A stretch of 64,000 bases of DNA from Halobacteriales archaeon SW_8_68_21 (GTDB lineage: Archaea; Halobacteriota; Halobacteria; Halobacteriales; Haloferacaceae): positions 1 through 64,000 of the forward strand of contig PXST01000024.1 of the NCBI GenBank assembly GCA_003023405.1. Reading direction: 5' to 3'. Positions 8,851 through 16,460 of this stretch are shown in pieces. The translations under genes were made by a program, and so were the position numbers. The notes under the pieces are model-generated. The model was not told where the DNA came from. It made no database searches and saw only the letters and a program-made list of their open reading frames with translations. Positions within the stretch are counted from its first letter, which is position 1, and each line of letters starts with the position of its first letter.

Positions 8851-10029
8851 ATGAGCGCCCTCGATGAGGCTGTCGTCCTCGCTGCCGGCGAGGGACGGCG
8901 CGTCAGACCGCTCACTAGGTACCAGCCGAAGCCGATGCTCCGCGTCGCCGGGCGACCGATACTGGAGTACCCGCTCGACGCCCTCGTCGAGGTCGGCGTC
9001 GAACACGTCGTCCTCGTGGTCGGCCACGGGCGGAACCGGATCCAGAACCGGTTCGAGAACTCCTACCGCGGGATCGACCTCACCTACGTTACGCAGCCGA
9101 CGCAGCTGGGAAGCGGACACGCGTTACAGGCCGCGGACGGCAACGTCGGCGACGAGTTTCTCGTGATGAACGGGGACAACGTCATCGACGAGACGATGGT
9201 GCGCGTCACCGCCGACCGGTACGCCGAGTCGGACGTCGCCGCCTGTCTCGCGGTCGTCACCTCGGACCGGACCGGCAAGTACGGTACGGTCGACCTCGAA
9301 GACGGCGTCGTCGACCGGATCGACGAGGGCGACGACGGGGTGTCGTCGCGGATCAACGCGGGCGTGTACGCGTTCAACGACTCGGTGTTCGACGCGCTCG
9401 AACGAACCGCGTTCCGGGGGGGCGAGCGCCCGATCACCGGCGCGATCAGCGAACTGGACGGTCCCGTGATCGCCGCGACGCCGGACGGCGTCTGGTTCGA
9501 CCCCTCGTATCCGTGGGAACTCCTCCGGACGAACGAGCGGATCCTCTACGCGCACCCGACGCTCGCCGGCGTCGACGAGCGGGTACAGGAGTCGGCCCGG
9601 GTTCACGAGTCGGCCGTGATCGGCGAGAACGTGCTCGTCGGACCGGACTGTAAAGTGTCTGCCGGCGCCGTCATCAAGCGAGGGACCTGTCTCCTCTCCA
9701 GTGTGATCGTCGGCGAGAACACGGTCCTCGAGGGATCGATCGTCGGTCCCGACTCGCGTGTCGGCGCGAACGCGCTACTCCGGGACACGATCGTCGGCGG
9801 CGGCGCGACGGTCGGCGACGGGGCGGTGTCGCCGGGGCGGTCGGCGACGCTCGTCGTCGACGGCGTCGAGCACACGGACCGACGGCTCGGGGGCATCGTC
9901 GCGGACCGCGCCACCGTCGGTGCCAACGTCACGATCACGCCGGGGTGTCGGGTGGGGCCGCGCGGGACGGTCGCTCCGGGCGTCGCGCTCCGTCGCGACG
10001 TGCCGGAGAACGCGGAGGTGGTGGCGTAA
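8851..10029 (+). CDS. glmU: GlmU-like sugar-1-phosphate nucleotidylyltransferase/acetyltransferase
   Basis: A 392-residue bifunctional enzyme. The N-terminal Rossmann-like nucleotidyltransferase starts with LAAGEGRRVRPLT and KPMLRVAGRP, and has the GSGHAL and MNGDN motifs. From about residue 250 hexapeptide repeats form a left-handed beta-helix (VIGENVLVGPDCKVSAGAVI, VGANVTITPGCRVGP), as in acetyltransferases. It should make UDP-N-acetylglucosamine, or a related UDP/dTDP sugar, from the sugar-1-phosphate. The ATG at 8851 directly follows a gaggaggag ribosome-binding site. Its stop overlaps the glmS start (TAATG), so the two are translationally coupled. Some archaeal members instead transfer other nucleotides, so specificity is inferred from the glmS partner. 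Confidence 0.85.
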   Translation: MSALDEAVVLAAGEGRRVRPLTRYQPKPMLRVAGRPILEYPLDALVEVGVEHVVLVVGHGRNRIQNRFENSYRGIDLTYVTQPTQLGSGHALQAADGNVGDEFLVMNGDNVIDETMVRVTADRYAESDVAACLAVVTSDRTGKYGTVDLEDGVVDRIDEGDDGVSSRINAGVYAFNDSVFDALERTAFRGGERPITGAISELDGPVIAATPDGVWFDPSYPWELLRTNERILYAHPTLAGVDERVQESARVHESAVIGENVLVGPDCKVSAGAVIKRGTCLLSSVIVGENTVLEGSIVGPDSRVGANALLRDTIVGGGATVGDGAVSPGRSATLVVDGVEHTDRRLGGIVADRATVGANVTITPGCRVGPRGTVAPGVALRRDVPENAEVVA

Positions 10030-11840
10030 TGTGCGGCATCACCGCTCGCGTCGGCGACGGGCCCGCGGTCGCGGAACTCCTCGTCGGACTCCGCAACCTG
10101 GAGTACCGCGGGTACGACTCCGCGGGGGTCGCCACCGTGACGCCCGACGGGATCCATACGGTGAAACGCGAGGGAGAGATGGACGTCCTCCGGGACGCCG
10201 TCGACCAGTCGTCGGTCCGCGGATCGACTGGGATCGGGCACACGCGGTGGTCTACACACGGGCCGCCGACCGACGCGAACGCGCACCCGCACACCGACTG
10301 TCTCGGTCGGGTCGCCGTTGTTCACAACGGTATCATCGACAACTACGCCGCGCTGAAAACGGAGCTGTCCGCACACGAGTTCACGAGCGACACCGACACC
10401 GAGGTCGTTCCGCACCTGCTGGAGGAGTTCCTCTCGGCCGGTTACGGCCCCGAAGCGGCGTTCAGACGAACCATCGATCGCCTCTCGGGAAGCTACGCCA
10501 TCGCGGCGGTGTTCGAGGGGACCGACACGGTGTTCGGCACGCGGAGCGGGTCGCCGCTCGTGTTGGGCCGCGACGACGACGCGTACTACCTCGCGAGCGA
10601 CGTGCCGGCGTTCCTCGAGTACACCAACGAGGTCGTGTATCTTCACGACGGCGACATCGTCGCGATCCGCCCGGACGGGCACGCGATCACCGACACGGAC
10701 GGGGGCCCCGTGGAGCGCTCGTTCGAGCGCGTCGACTGGGACCCGAACGACGCCGGGAAGGGAGGATACGACCACTACATGCTCAAGGAGATCCACGAGC
10801 AACCGGCCGCGCTGCGGCAGACGGTCCGAGGTCGGATGGATCCGCTCGAAGGTCTCGTCGAGTTCGAGGAGCTTCCCGAAGACGCGTTCGACGGGGTCGA
10901 GTCGGTACACCTCGTTGCCATGGGCACCTCATATCACGCGGCGCTGTACGCGACGACCCTGCTCGCGGACCGGGGGATCCCGGCGCAGGCGTTCCTGTCG
11001 GGGGAGTACGGGTCGAACCCGCCGCCGGTAGACGACAGCACGCTCGTCGTCGCCGTCACCCAGAGCGGGGAGACCGCCGACACCCTCTCCGCGATACGGA
11101 GCGTCCAAGGGACGGGCGTCCGCACACTGGCCGTGACGAACGTGGTCGGGTCGACGATCACGCGCGAGTGCGAACACACCGTCTACATCCGCGCCGGGCC
11201 GGAGATCGGCGTCGCCGCGACGAAGTCGTTCTCGTCGCAGGTGGCGACGCTGATCCTGCTCAGCGAACGGCTCAGCTACGACACGAACGGCGCGAGCCCC
11301 CGAAAGTCGAGCGAACTGCTCAGCTCGCTGGCCGCGTTGCCGGACGACGTCCAACAGATCCTCGACGAGCCGGCCGCCGAGTCGATCGCCGCCGCGTACC
11401 GGGACGCCGAGTCGTACTTCTTCATCGGGCGGGGGGTCGCCCACCCCGTGGCGCTGGAGGGCGCGCTGAAGTTCAAGGAGATCACGTACGACCACGCGGA
11501 GGGGTTCTCGGCCGCCGAACTGAAGCATGGACCCCTCGCGCTCGTCACCGAGAATACGCCGGTGTTCGCCGTCTTCACCGGCCGCAACGATACGAAGACC
11601 CTCCACAACGCCAAGGAAGTGAGCGCGCGCGACGCGCCCATCGTCGCCGTGACTGCCGACGGCAACGCGGAGATCGGCGATTACGCGGACCACGTGCTCC
11701 GTATTCCGGACACTCACCACGACGTGGCCGGCATCCTCGCGAACGTCCAGCTCCAGCTGGTGTCGTACGCGGCGGCCGACGAACTCTCCCGTGCGATCGA
11801 CAAGCCGCGAAACCTCGCCAAAAGCGTCACGGTCGAGTGA
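10029..11840 (+). CDS. glmS: Glutamine--fructose-6-phosphate aminotransferase (isomerizing)
   Basis: A 603-residue protein with an N-terminal class II glutaminase domain (Cys2 nucleophile in MCGITARVG; GHTRWSTHG; HNGIIDNY) and two SIS isomerase domains (VAMGTSYHAALYA, VTQSGETADTL, ATKSFSSQ). It ends with the family signature KPRNLAKSVTVE. It converts fructose-6-phosphate and glutamine to glucosamine-6-phosphate, the first step to UDP-GlcNAc. Start and upstream stop share one base (TAATG), coupling it to glmU. The pathway's mutase step would need a GlmM; the candidate at 57832-59254 is broken. Confidence 0.95.
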   Translation: MCGITARVGDGPAVAELLVGLRNLEYRGYDSAGVATVTPDGIHTVKREGEMDVLRDAVDQSSVRGSTGIGHTRWSTHGPPTDANAHPHTDCLGRVAVVHNGIIDNYAALKTELSAHEFTSDTDTEVVPHLLEEFLSAGYGPEAAFRRTIDRLSGSYAIAAVFEGTDTVFGTRSGSPLVLGRDDDAYYLASDVPAFLEYTNEVVYLHDGDIVAIRPDGHAITDTDGGPVERSFERVDWDPNDAGKGGYDHYMLKEIHEQPAALRQTVRGRMDPLEGLVEFEELPEDAFDGVESVHLVAMGTSYHAALYATTLLADRGIPAQAFLSGEYGSNPPPVDDSTLVVAVTQSGETADTLSAIRSVQGTGVRTLAVTNVVGSTITRECEHTVYIRAGPEIGVAATKSFSSQVATLILLSERLSYDTNGASPRKSSELLSSLAALPDDVQQILDEPAAESIAAAYRDAESYFFIGRGVAHPVALEGALKFKEITYDHAEGFSAAELKHGPLALVTENTPVFAVFTGRNDTKTLHNAKEVSARDAPIVAVTADGNAEIGDYADHVLRIPDTHHDVAGILANVQLQLVSYAAADELSRAIDKPRNLAKSVTVE

Positions 11841-12074
11841 GTCGTCGCCGGTCGGCGCGCAGACTCTCCGCGCTCGTCCGGCGACGCCCGCCTTGCGGCG
11901 GGAGCGAGGCCGAATTGACGAGGAACGCGGTTAGTACCGTATTAACGGGATACAACGGCGGCAGAGCGATACAGACAGCCGTGTTAGGGTAACCCTGAAG
12001 TATCTCGTGGGGTGCTGTGGGTCAATATTAATATCTGTATATCTAAGATGCCTGTGTGTGTGTGACTGACTGTG

Positions 12075-12716
12075 ATGTCAGCGGGAAAAACGGGGTCACC
12101 TACCGACACATCAGTGTACGGAGCGAACGACGAATCCGCGGAAACGGACGATAGATCCCCGGAAACGGACGTCTCCAACCTAGACGACATCGGAAAGACG
12201 TCGCGAGCGGACGGGGCAGAATTAAGCAAGGGAGAAATATTCGATCTGCTGAAGAACCGTCGGCGGCGGACGGTTATTCGGTACTTACACGAGAACGACG
12301 GACACGCGAAGCTGAACGACCTCGCGGAGTACATCGCGGCAAAGGAGAACGACATCGACATCCGGCAGCTCTCCTCTGACCAGCGGAAGCGCGTCTACAT
12401 CGGGCTCTATCAGTGCCATCTCCCGAAGATGGACTCGCTGGGAGTCATCGACTACGACAAGAACCGCGGGACGATCGAGCTACAGGAGTCGGTCGCGCAA
12501 CTGTTGGAGTACATGGACCTCGACGAGGACCACCAGGGGGGGACGGCGGGTCCGGACCAGTCGTGGGCCGTTCCCGCCGTCGCGGGCGGCGTGGTCGCCG
12601 CGCTCACGCTCGGGACTCTCGGTCCCGGTCCACTTTCCGCGGTGCCCGTCGCGGCCTGGACGCTCCTCGGCGTCGCCGGTATCCTCGCGATCGTCGGCTT
12701 ACAGTACGCGAACTGA
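12075..12716 (+). CDS. DUF7344-type winged-helix regulator with two membrane segments
   Basis: A 213-residue paralogue of the 359-937 protein. It has a low-complexity N-terminus, then the winged-helix domain from about residue 55 (LSKGEIFDLLKNRRRRTVIR, QLSSDQRKRVYIGLYQCHLP), then two C-terminal hydrophobic stretches (AVPAVAGGVVAALTLGTLG and LLGVAGILAIVGLQYA). It is likely a membrane-anchored DNA-binding protein. An AT-rich TATA-like region (attaatatct) lies near 12025, about 50 bases upstream. It converges with another DUF7344 gene (12731-13243), forming a tail-to-tail pair. Confidence 0.8.
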   Translation: MSAGKTGSPTDTSVYGANDESAETDDRSPETDVSNLDDIGKTSRADGAELSKGEIFDLLKNRRRRTVIRYLHENDGHAKLNDLAEYIAAKENDIDIRQLSSDQRKRVYIGLYQCHLPKMDSLGVIDYDKNRGTIELQESVAQLLEYMDLDEDHQGGTAGPDQSWAVPAVAGGVVAALTLGTLGPGPLSAVPVAAWTLLGVAGILAIVGLQYAN

Positions 12717-12730
12717 CGGCGAGAACCTCC

Positions 12731-13243
12731 TCACTCGCTGACGAGCTGTTCGAGAAAGTGGTAGTCGGGCCGCTTGATCTCCCTTTCGTAGTACTGGAAC
12801 GACGCGAGCGACAACAGCGCCGCGGCGAAGGGGAGGTTCGTCACCGCCGGTGCGACCCCCGACAGCTGTGCCACCGCGAGCGCGCTGCCGACGACCGCGA
12901 GCGCCCCGTAGTACAGCGCCCATCGACGGTCGGGTTCTGACTCGATCTGGAGTATCTCCTCGACATCCTTGATCTTGTCCGTCAGCGAAACGATTTTCGT
13001 GTCGCTGTCGTACTGGACGAGACCGACCTTCTCAAGTTTCGGAACGTGGGTCTGGTACAACGAGATGTAGAACCGCTTGACGACGTCGTCGTCAATCTCG
13101 TCTTCGCTTTCGGCCTCCGCCGTGTCGCTGGCGAGATCCCGTAACACCGCTTCGCCACCCCGCTGGTAGAGGTGGTACAGGATCATCCGTCGCCGCGAAC
13201 TGCTCAATACCTCAAACACCTCGTCTTTCGTGATTTTTGTCAT
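12731..13243 (-). CDS. DUF7344-type winged-helix membrane protein
   Basis: A 170-residue protein with an N-terminal DUF7344 winged helix (ITKDEVFEVLSSSRRRMILY, then FYISLYQTHVPKLEKVGLVQ) and two hydrophobic segments near residues 110-150 (LYYGALAVVGSALAVAQL, FAAALLSLASFQYYE). It is probably another membrane-tethered regulator. It lies tail-to-tail with the paralogue ending at 12716, only 14 bases apart. Confidence 0.8.
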   Translation of the reverse strand: MTKITKDEVFEVLSSSRRRMILYHLYQRGGEAVLRDLASDTAEAESEDEIDDDVVKRFYISLYQTHVPKLEKVGLVQYDSDTKIVSLTDKIKDVEEILQIESEPDRRWALYYGALAVVGSALAVAQLSGVAPAVTNLPFAAALLSLASFQYYEREIKRPDYHFLEQLVSE

Positions 13244-13783
13244 GCGATTTCGTAACTGTTTCGCGCGCTAACGACGGGAGACGTTCAGTCGGTCTATCTG
13301 GTCGGATGCGTACCCGATCGATCCATAATCAGTTTGTTACCATCTCCATATCGACACTATTCGATCCCTGATTCCCCTCGTTCGGCGCGATACGGGCATC
13401 TCGGAGCGTGCGACGACTCGGGCGACGGAGCGAACGGACGGAACGAACCGGACCATCCGATCGAGTCGCGAACGCGGCGGATCGGTGTGAATCGAGCGTG
13501 AAAACGGGGACATCAGCGCACACGGACGATGGCCGACACCGGCGTTGACGGCGTTAGGCGGATAGGACTGAGCGGTGAGTCAGTGCATAACAAAGCCCGT
13601 GTCAACGAGTCGGCATCACATGCTCCATTTGGAGAGTCCGCTCGCGGATTCCGGTCGAGGAACCCGACACGGAGCCGTCGAGACGACCGCCAGTTCGCGC
13701 GTCGCGGCAGGGAACCGACGGTCGCGAGCCTCCCAACGAGGAGCGGGCGAAAGCGCGGACCGCAGCGGAGGACACCGCTGACG
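13244..13783. other. Intergenic region, no gene recognised
   Basis: These 540 bases contain open frames upstream of the GT2 gene (back to 13529), but the translation has no recognisable pattern before MYDGQTVGVV. No RNA gene or repeat was seen. Promoters for both flanking genes must lie here. Confidence 0.4.
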
Positions 13784-14890
13784 ATGTACGACGGCCAGAC
13801 CGTCGGAGTCGTCGTTCCAGCGTACAACGAGGCCGGTCACGTCGGCGAGGTGATCGAGACGATGCCGGGCTACGTCGATCGTATCTACGCGATCGACGAC
13901 GCGTCGAGCGACGAAACGTGGACCGAGATCCGCGAACACGCCAGACGCCGGAACGACCGACCGGCCTCCCGGAACGGATCCGGCCAGGGGACGGATCGAA
14001 CCCGCGTGGTTCCGATCAGACACGAGCGGAATCGCGGCGCCGGTGGGGCGGTAAAAACAGGATACGCCCATGCGCTCGAAGACGGCATGGACGTGGTCGC
14101 CGTCATGGACGGCGACGGACAGATGGACCCCGCGCACCTCGAACGCATCATCGAGCCAGTCGTCGCCGGCGAGGTGACGTACGTGAAGGGGAACCGACTC
14201 CGGTCCAGTCGCGATCTCGCGTCGATGTCGCGCTGGCGGCTGTTCGGGAACTTCCTTCTCACCATGCTGACGCGCGTCTCGAGCGGGTACTGGGAGTTGT
14301 CCGACCCGCAGAACGGATTCACGGCGATATCCGAGAGGGGGCTCCGAACTGTCCGCTTCGACCGGCTGTACGATCAGTACGGGTTCCTCAACGACCTCCT
14401 GTTCGCGCTGAACGTGAACCGGCAGCCGATCGCCGACGTGGCGCATCCGGCGCGCTACGGCGACGAGCGAAGCACAATCCGCTACTCGACGTTCATCCCG
14501 CGCCTCTCGGCGCTGATCGCGCGGAACTTTCTCGAACGGATCTTCCAGTCATACGTGCTTCGTCGGTTCCACCCGCTCGCTGCGAGTTACGCGCTGGGTA
14601 CAGCCGTCCTGCTCACCGGCGTTGCGGGGAGCGGATACTCCCTGTTGAACACCGGAGTCGACGCGTTCGTCGGCGGGATGGCGTCGCTCTCCGTCGCGGC
14701 GCTCGGGCTCCTGTTTCTCCTCTTCGGCATGTGGCTCGACGTCGCGGAGAACGAGGGGTTGGTACACGATGTCGGCCCGCCCGAAATTAACGAGAGCGAC
14801 CGCGTCAGGAGCGATCGTCGGGACGGGCGCTTGGACGTAGCTCACGACGGCGGCACGTCGGCCGACGGGACGGAGGGCGCTCGGCGATGA
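13784..14890 (+). CDS. GT2 family glycosyltransferase with two C-terminal membrane segments
   Basis: A 368-residue glycosyltransferase of the dolichol-phosphate-sugar synthase type. It has the GT-A nucleotide-binding start VVVPAYNEAGHVGEV (residues 9-23), the metal-binding VMDGDGQMDP (around 108-117), a DPQNGF acceptor loop and two C-terminal hydrophobic segments (LGTAVLLTGVAGSGYSLL and LSVAALGLLFLLFGMW). It probably transfers a sugar from a nucleotide donor to dolichol phosphate on the cytoplasmic face for N-glycosylation or surface glycan synthesis. ATG 13784 was chosen because the GT2 fold begins within ten residues. Its stop overlaps the start of the wecB remnant (ATGA), indicating a former operon. 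Confidence 0.85.
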   Translation: MYDGQTVGVVVPAYNEAGHVGEVIETMPGYVDRIYAIDDASSDETWTEIREHARRRNDRPASRNGSGQGTDRTRVVPIRHERNRGAGGAVKTGYAHALEDGMDVVAVMDGDGQMDPAHLERIIEPVVAGEVTYVKGNRLRSSRDLASMSRWRLFGNFLLTMLTRVSSGYWELSDPQNGFTAISERGLRTVRFDRLYDQYGFLNDLLFALNVNRQPIADVAHPARYGDERSTIRYSTFIPRLSALIARNFLERIFQSYVLRRFHPLAASYALGTAVLLTGVAGSGYSLLNTGVDAFVGGMASLSVAALGLLFLLFGMWLDVAENEGLVHDVGPPEINESDRVRSDRRDGRLDVAHDGGTSADGTEGARR

Positions 14891-15692
14891 CCGGGCTCGC
14901 GTTCGTGTTCGTGTTCGTGTTCGGGACCCGTTCGGAGGCGGTCAGGCTCGCGCCCGTGATCCGGGCGTGCGAGCGGCGCGGCGTTGAGTACGCGGTGATA
15001 CGCGTGAGCGAGCGCCGCACCGGGGCCTTCGGACGAGCCGCGCTCGATCATGTTCGACGTGGACGCGCCCGATGTCGAACTCGACGTCGGATCGGGGGGG
15101 CGGGGAGCAGACGGGCGCGATGCTGGTCGAGATCGAGCGGGCGCTCTCGGCGGTCGCCCCGAGCGTCGCGGTCGTACAGAGAGACGCGAACAGCGCGCTC
15201 GCGGGGGCTATCGCCGCCAACAAGATGGAGTCGGCAGTCGCACATGTGGACGCCGGACTCAGGAGCTTCGACCGCACGACGCCGGAGGAGACGAACCGAG
15301 TGGTGGCCGACTGCGTCGCCGATTACCTGTTCGTGGCCACGGAGAAGAGCCGGTTTGACATCCTCTCCGCCCTGAAGAATGAAGATTCCCACGGTTCCGC
15401 ACCGCTGAGTTGGGATATTGTGGTTTGTAGCTGTCCGGCATGGACAGCTACTGGCTGTGCCAATCAGCCGGTACTCCTACTCGGATAGTTATTTATGTGG
15501 TGTGTGATCACTTAAATATATCTGTTACCCACGCTGACTAGAGGTTGTGTGGGCGGTGTCGGATTCATCCCCGCGCTGAAGCGCGAGGCTTTCTCCTTGT
15601 ACTTCCGTAACCTCGTTCGAAACGGGATCTCGGAGCTGCGGATAACCGTCGCTGGGAGCACGGCGGTCGACGCCGTCGAGGACGCTCCGTGA
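14887..15692 (+). pseudogene. wecB: UDP-N-acetylglucosamine 2-epimerase remnant, frameshifted and interrupted
   Basis: Fragments of one WecB protein lie in three frames. Frame 1 gives FGTRSEAVRLAPVIRACERR (from 14887). A shift near 15030 leads to MFDVDAPDVELDVGSGG (15050). A second shift at a run of seven Gs near 15093-15099 leads to GEQTGAMLVEIERALSAV, HVDAGLRSFDRTTPEETNR and YLFVATEKSRFD (to about 15360). An inserted element follows, after which WecB resumes as NLVRNGISELRITVAGS, ending at TGA 15690-15692. The distal part of a normal enzyme (about 360 residues) is missing. The intact enzyme makes UDP-ManNAc. It overlaps the GT2 stop (ATGA), so it was once coupled to it. Confidence 0.85.
15360..15606. 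mobile_element. IS200/IS605-like non-autonomous element (MITE) inside wecB
   Basis: About 250 bases interrupt the WecB coding sequence, without a transposase gene. The right part carries a CGCGC-TGAA-GCGCG hairpin (15572-15585) followed by aggctttctcc, a layout typical of the right ends of haloarchaeal IS200/IS605/IS1341-type elements. The left part contains a perfect 8-bp inverted repeat, agctgtcc/ggacagct. No target duplication is apparent, which fits this family. Boundaries are approximate, set by where WecB similarity stops and resumes. Family assignment rests on end structure alone. Confidence 0.6.
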
Positions 15693-15722
15693 CCGAGACC
15701 GGCCTCGTCTCTCAACGACGAG

Positions 15723-16043
15723 CTAACTGGGAGCGCTCGCCCGCACGGTCCGATCGCCGGTCACAGTGACGAAGCAGCCGGCCATCCGAAAGGAGACGGA
15801 GAGATCCATCGAGTCGGTGCGGTCCGCCTGCTCGACGAGGCGTGCCAACGATTCGACGTCGATCACGTCGTACAGTCGGTCGTCGATCTGCTCCGGGTCG
15901 ACGCCGCGTTCTTCGGCGACGGTCGTGACGATGTTCCAACAGAGGTTATCGGCGGTGCCCACGTTCATCATTCGTTCGTATCCAACGGCCACGGAGGCAT
16001 CCCGATTGTGACGATGTGTATGGAATGTCAATTCGATACGCAC
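15723..16043 (-). CDS. HalOD1-type output-domain protein
   Basis: A 106-residue protein whose central and C-terminal part matches HalOD1 (NIVTTVAEERGVDPEQIDD, YDVIDVESLARLVEQ, then strands LSVSFRMAGCFVTVTGD). The start is uncertain: GTG 16043 gives the full frame, while ATGs at 15974 and 15971 would give about 82 residues that still contain the domain. A perfect 6-bp inverted repeat, cactac/gtagtg, covers 16041-16056 next to the first start and may be an operator. It lies tail-to-tail with the dead wecB. Confidence 0.7.
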   Translation of the reverse strand: MRIELTFHTHRHNRDASVAVGYERMMNVGTADNLCWNIVTTVAEERGVDPEQIDDRLYDVIDVESLARLVEQADRTDSMDLSVSFRMAGCFVTVTGDRTVRASAPS

Positions 16044-16159
16044 TACTCACGTAGTGTCATGACAGCGACTATCACGAACCTGGTCGGGCACACACTGGGC
16101 GCTCGATCGACGATCGCATCCCCGCAGTGACCCGTGCGTCAGCTGCGACGAGCCCGCTA

Positions 16160-16384
16160 CTAGGTCATCCCCTCGTAGGTGATCCCGTCTCGGCGCTCGA
16201 CGATCCGTCTACAGTCGACGATATCGGTCGCGACGAACTCGACGGCGGGATCGAGGTTCTCGGGCGTGCCGAGGTAGGTGTCTTCGACCGCGATACCGTC
16301 GTTGTCGGCCGCGAGGCGGGCGAGGTTCGAGCCGATGAAGCCCGCGCCGCCCGTCACGAGGACGCGTTTGTCCTGTATATTGTC
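16160..16384 (-). pseudogene. NAD-dependent sugar epimerase/dehydratase, N-terminal remnant
   Basis: The reading frame gives NIQDKRVLVTGGAGFIGSN, a perfect GxxGxxG Rossmann start of the extended SDR (UDP-glucose 4-epimerase-like) family. It continues through LAADNDGIAVEDTYLG to about residue 60 and then stops at 16160, where a whole enzyme would be about 310 residues. No start codon stands in front of NIQDKR (the codons read GAC AAT ATA CAG), so the start also seems lost. With the wecB remnant, this suggests a once larger nucleotide-sugar locus that has decayed. Confidence 0.75.
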
Positions 16385-16460
16385 GTGGCTCGTTCGGGCG
16401 GCCGCATTACCGTGTCGGTTCCGGCGGGTCGCGGCCGCGAGTTCGCGTCTTCCCGGACCA

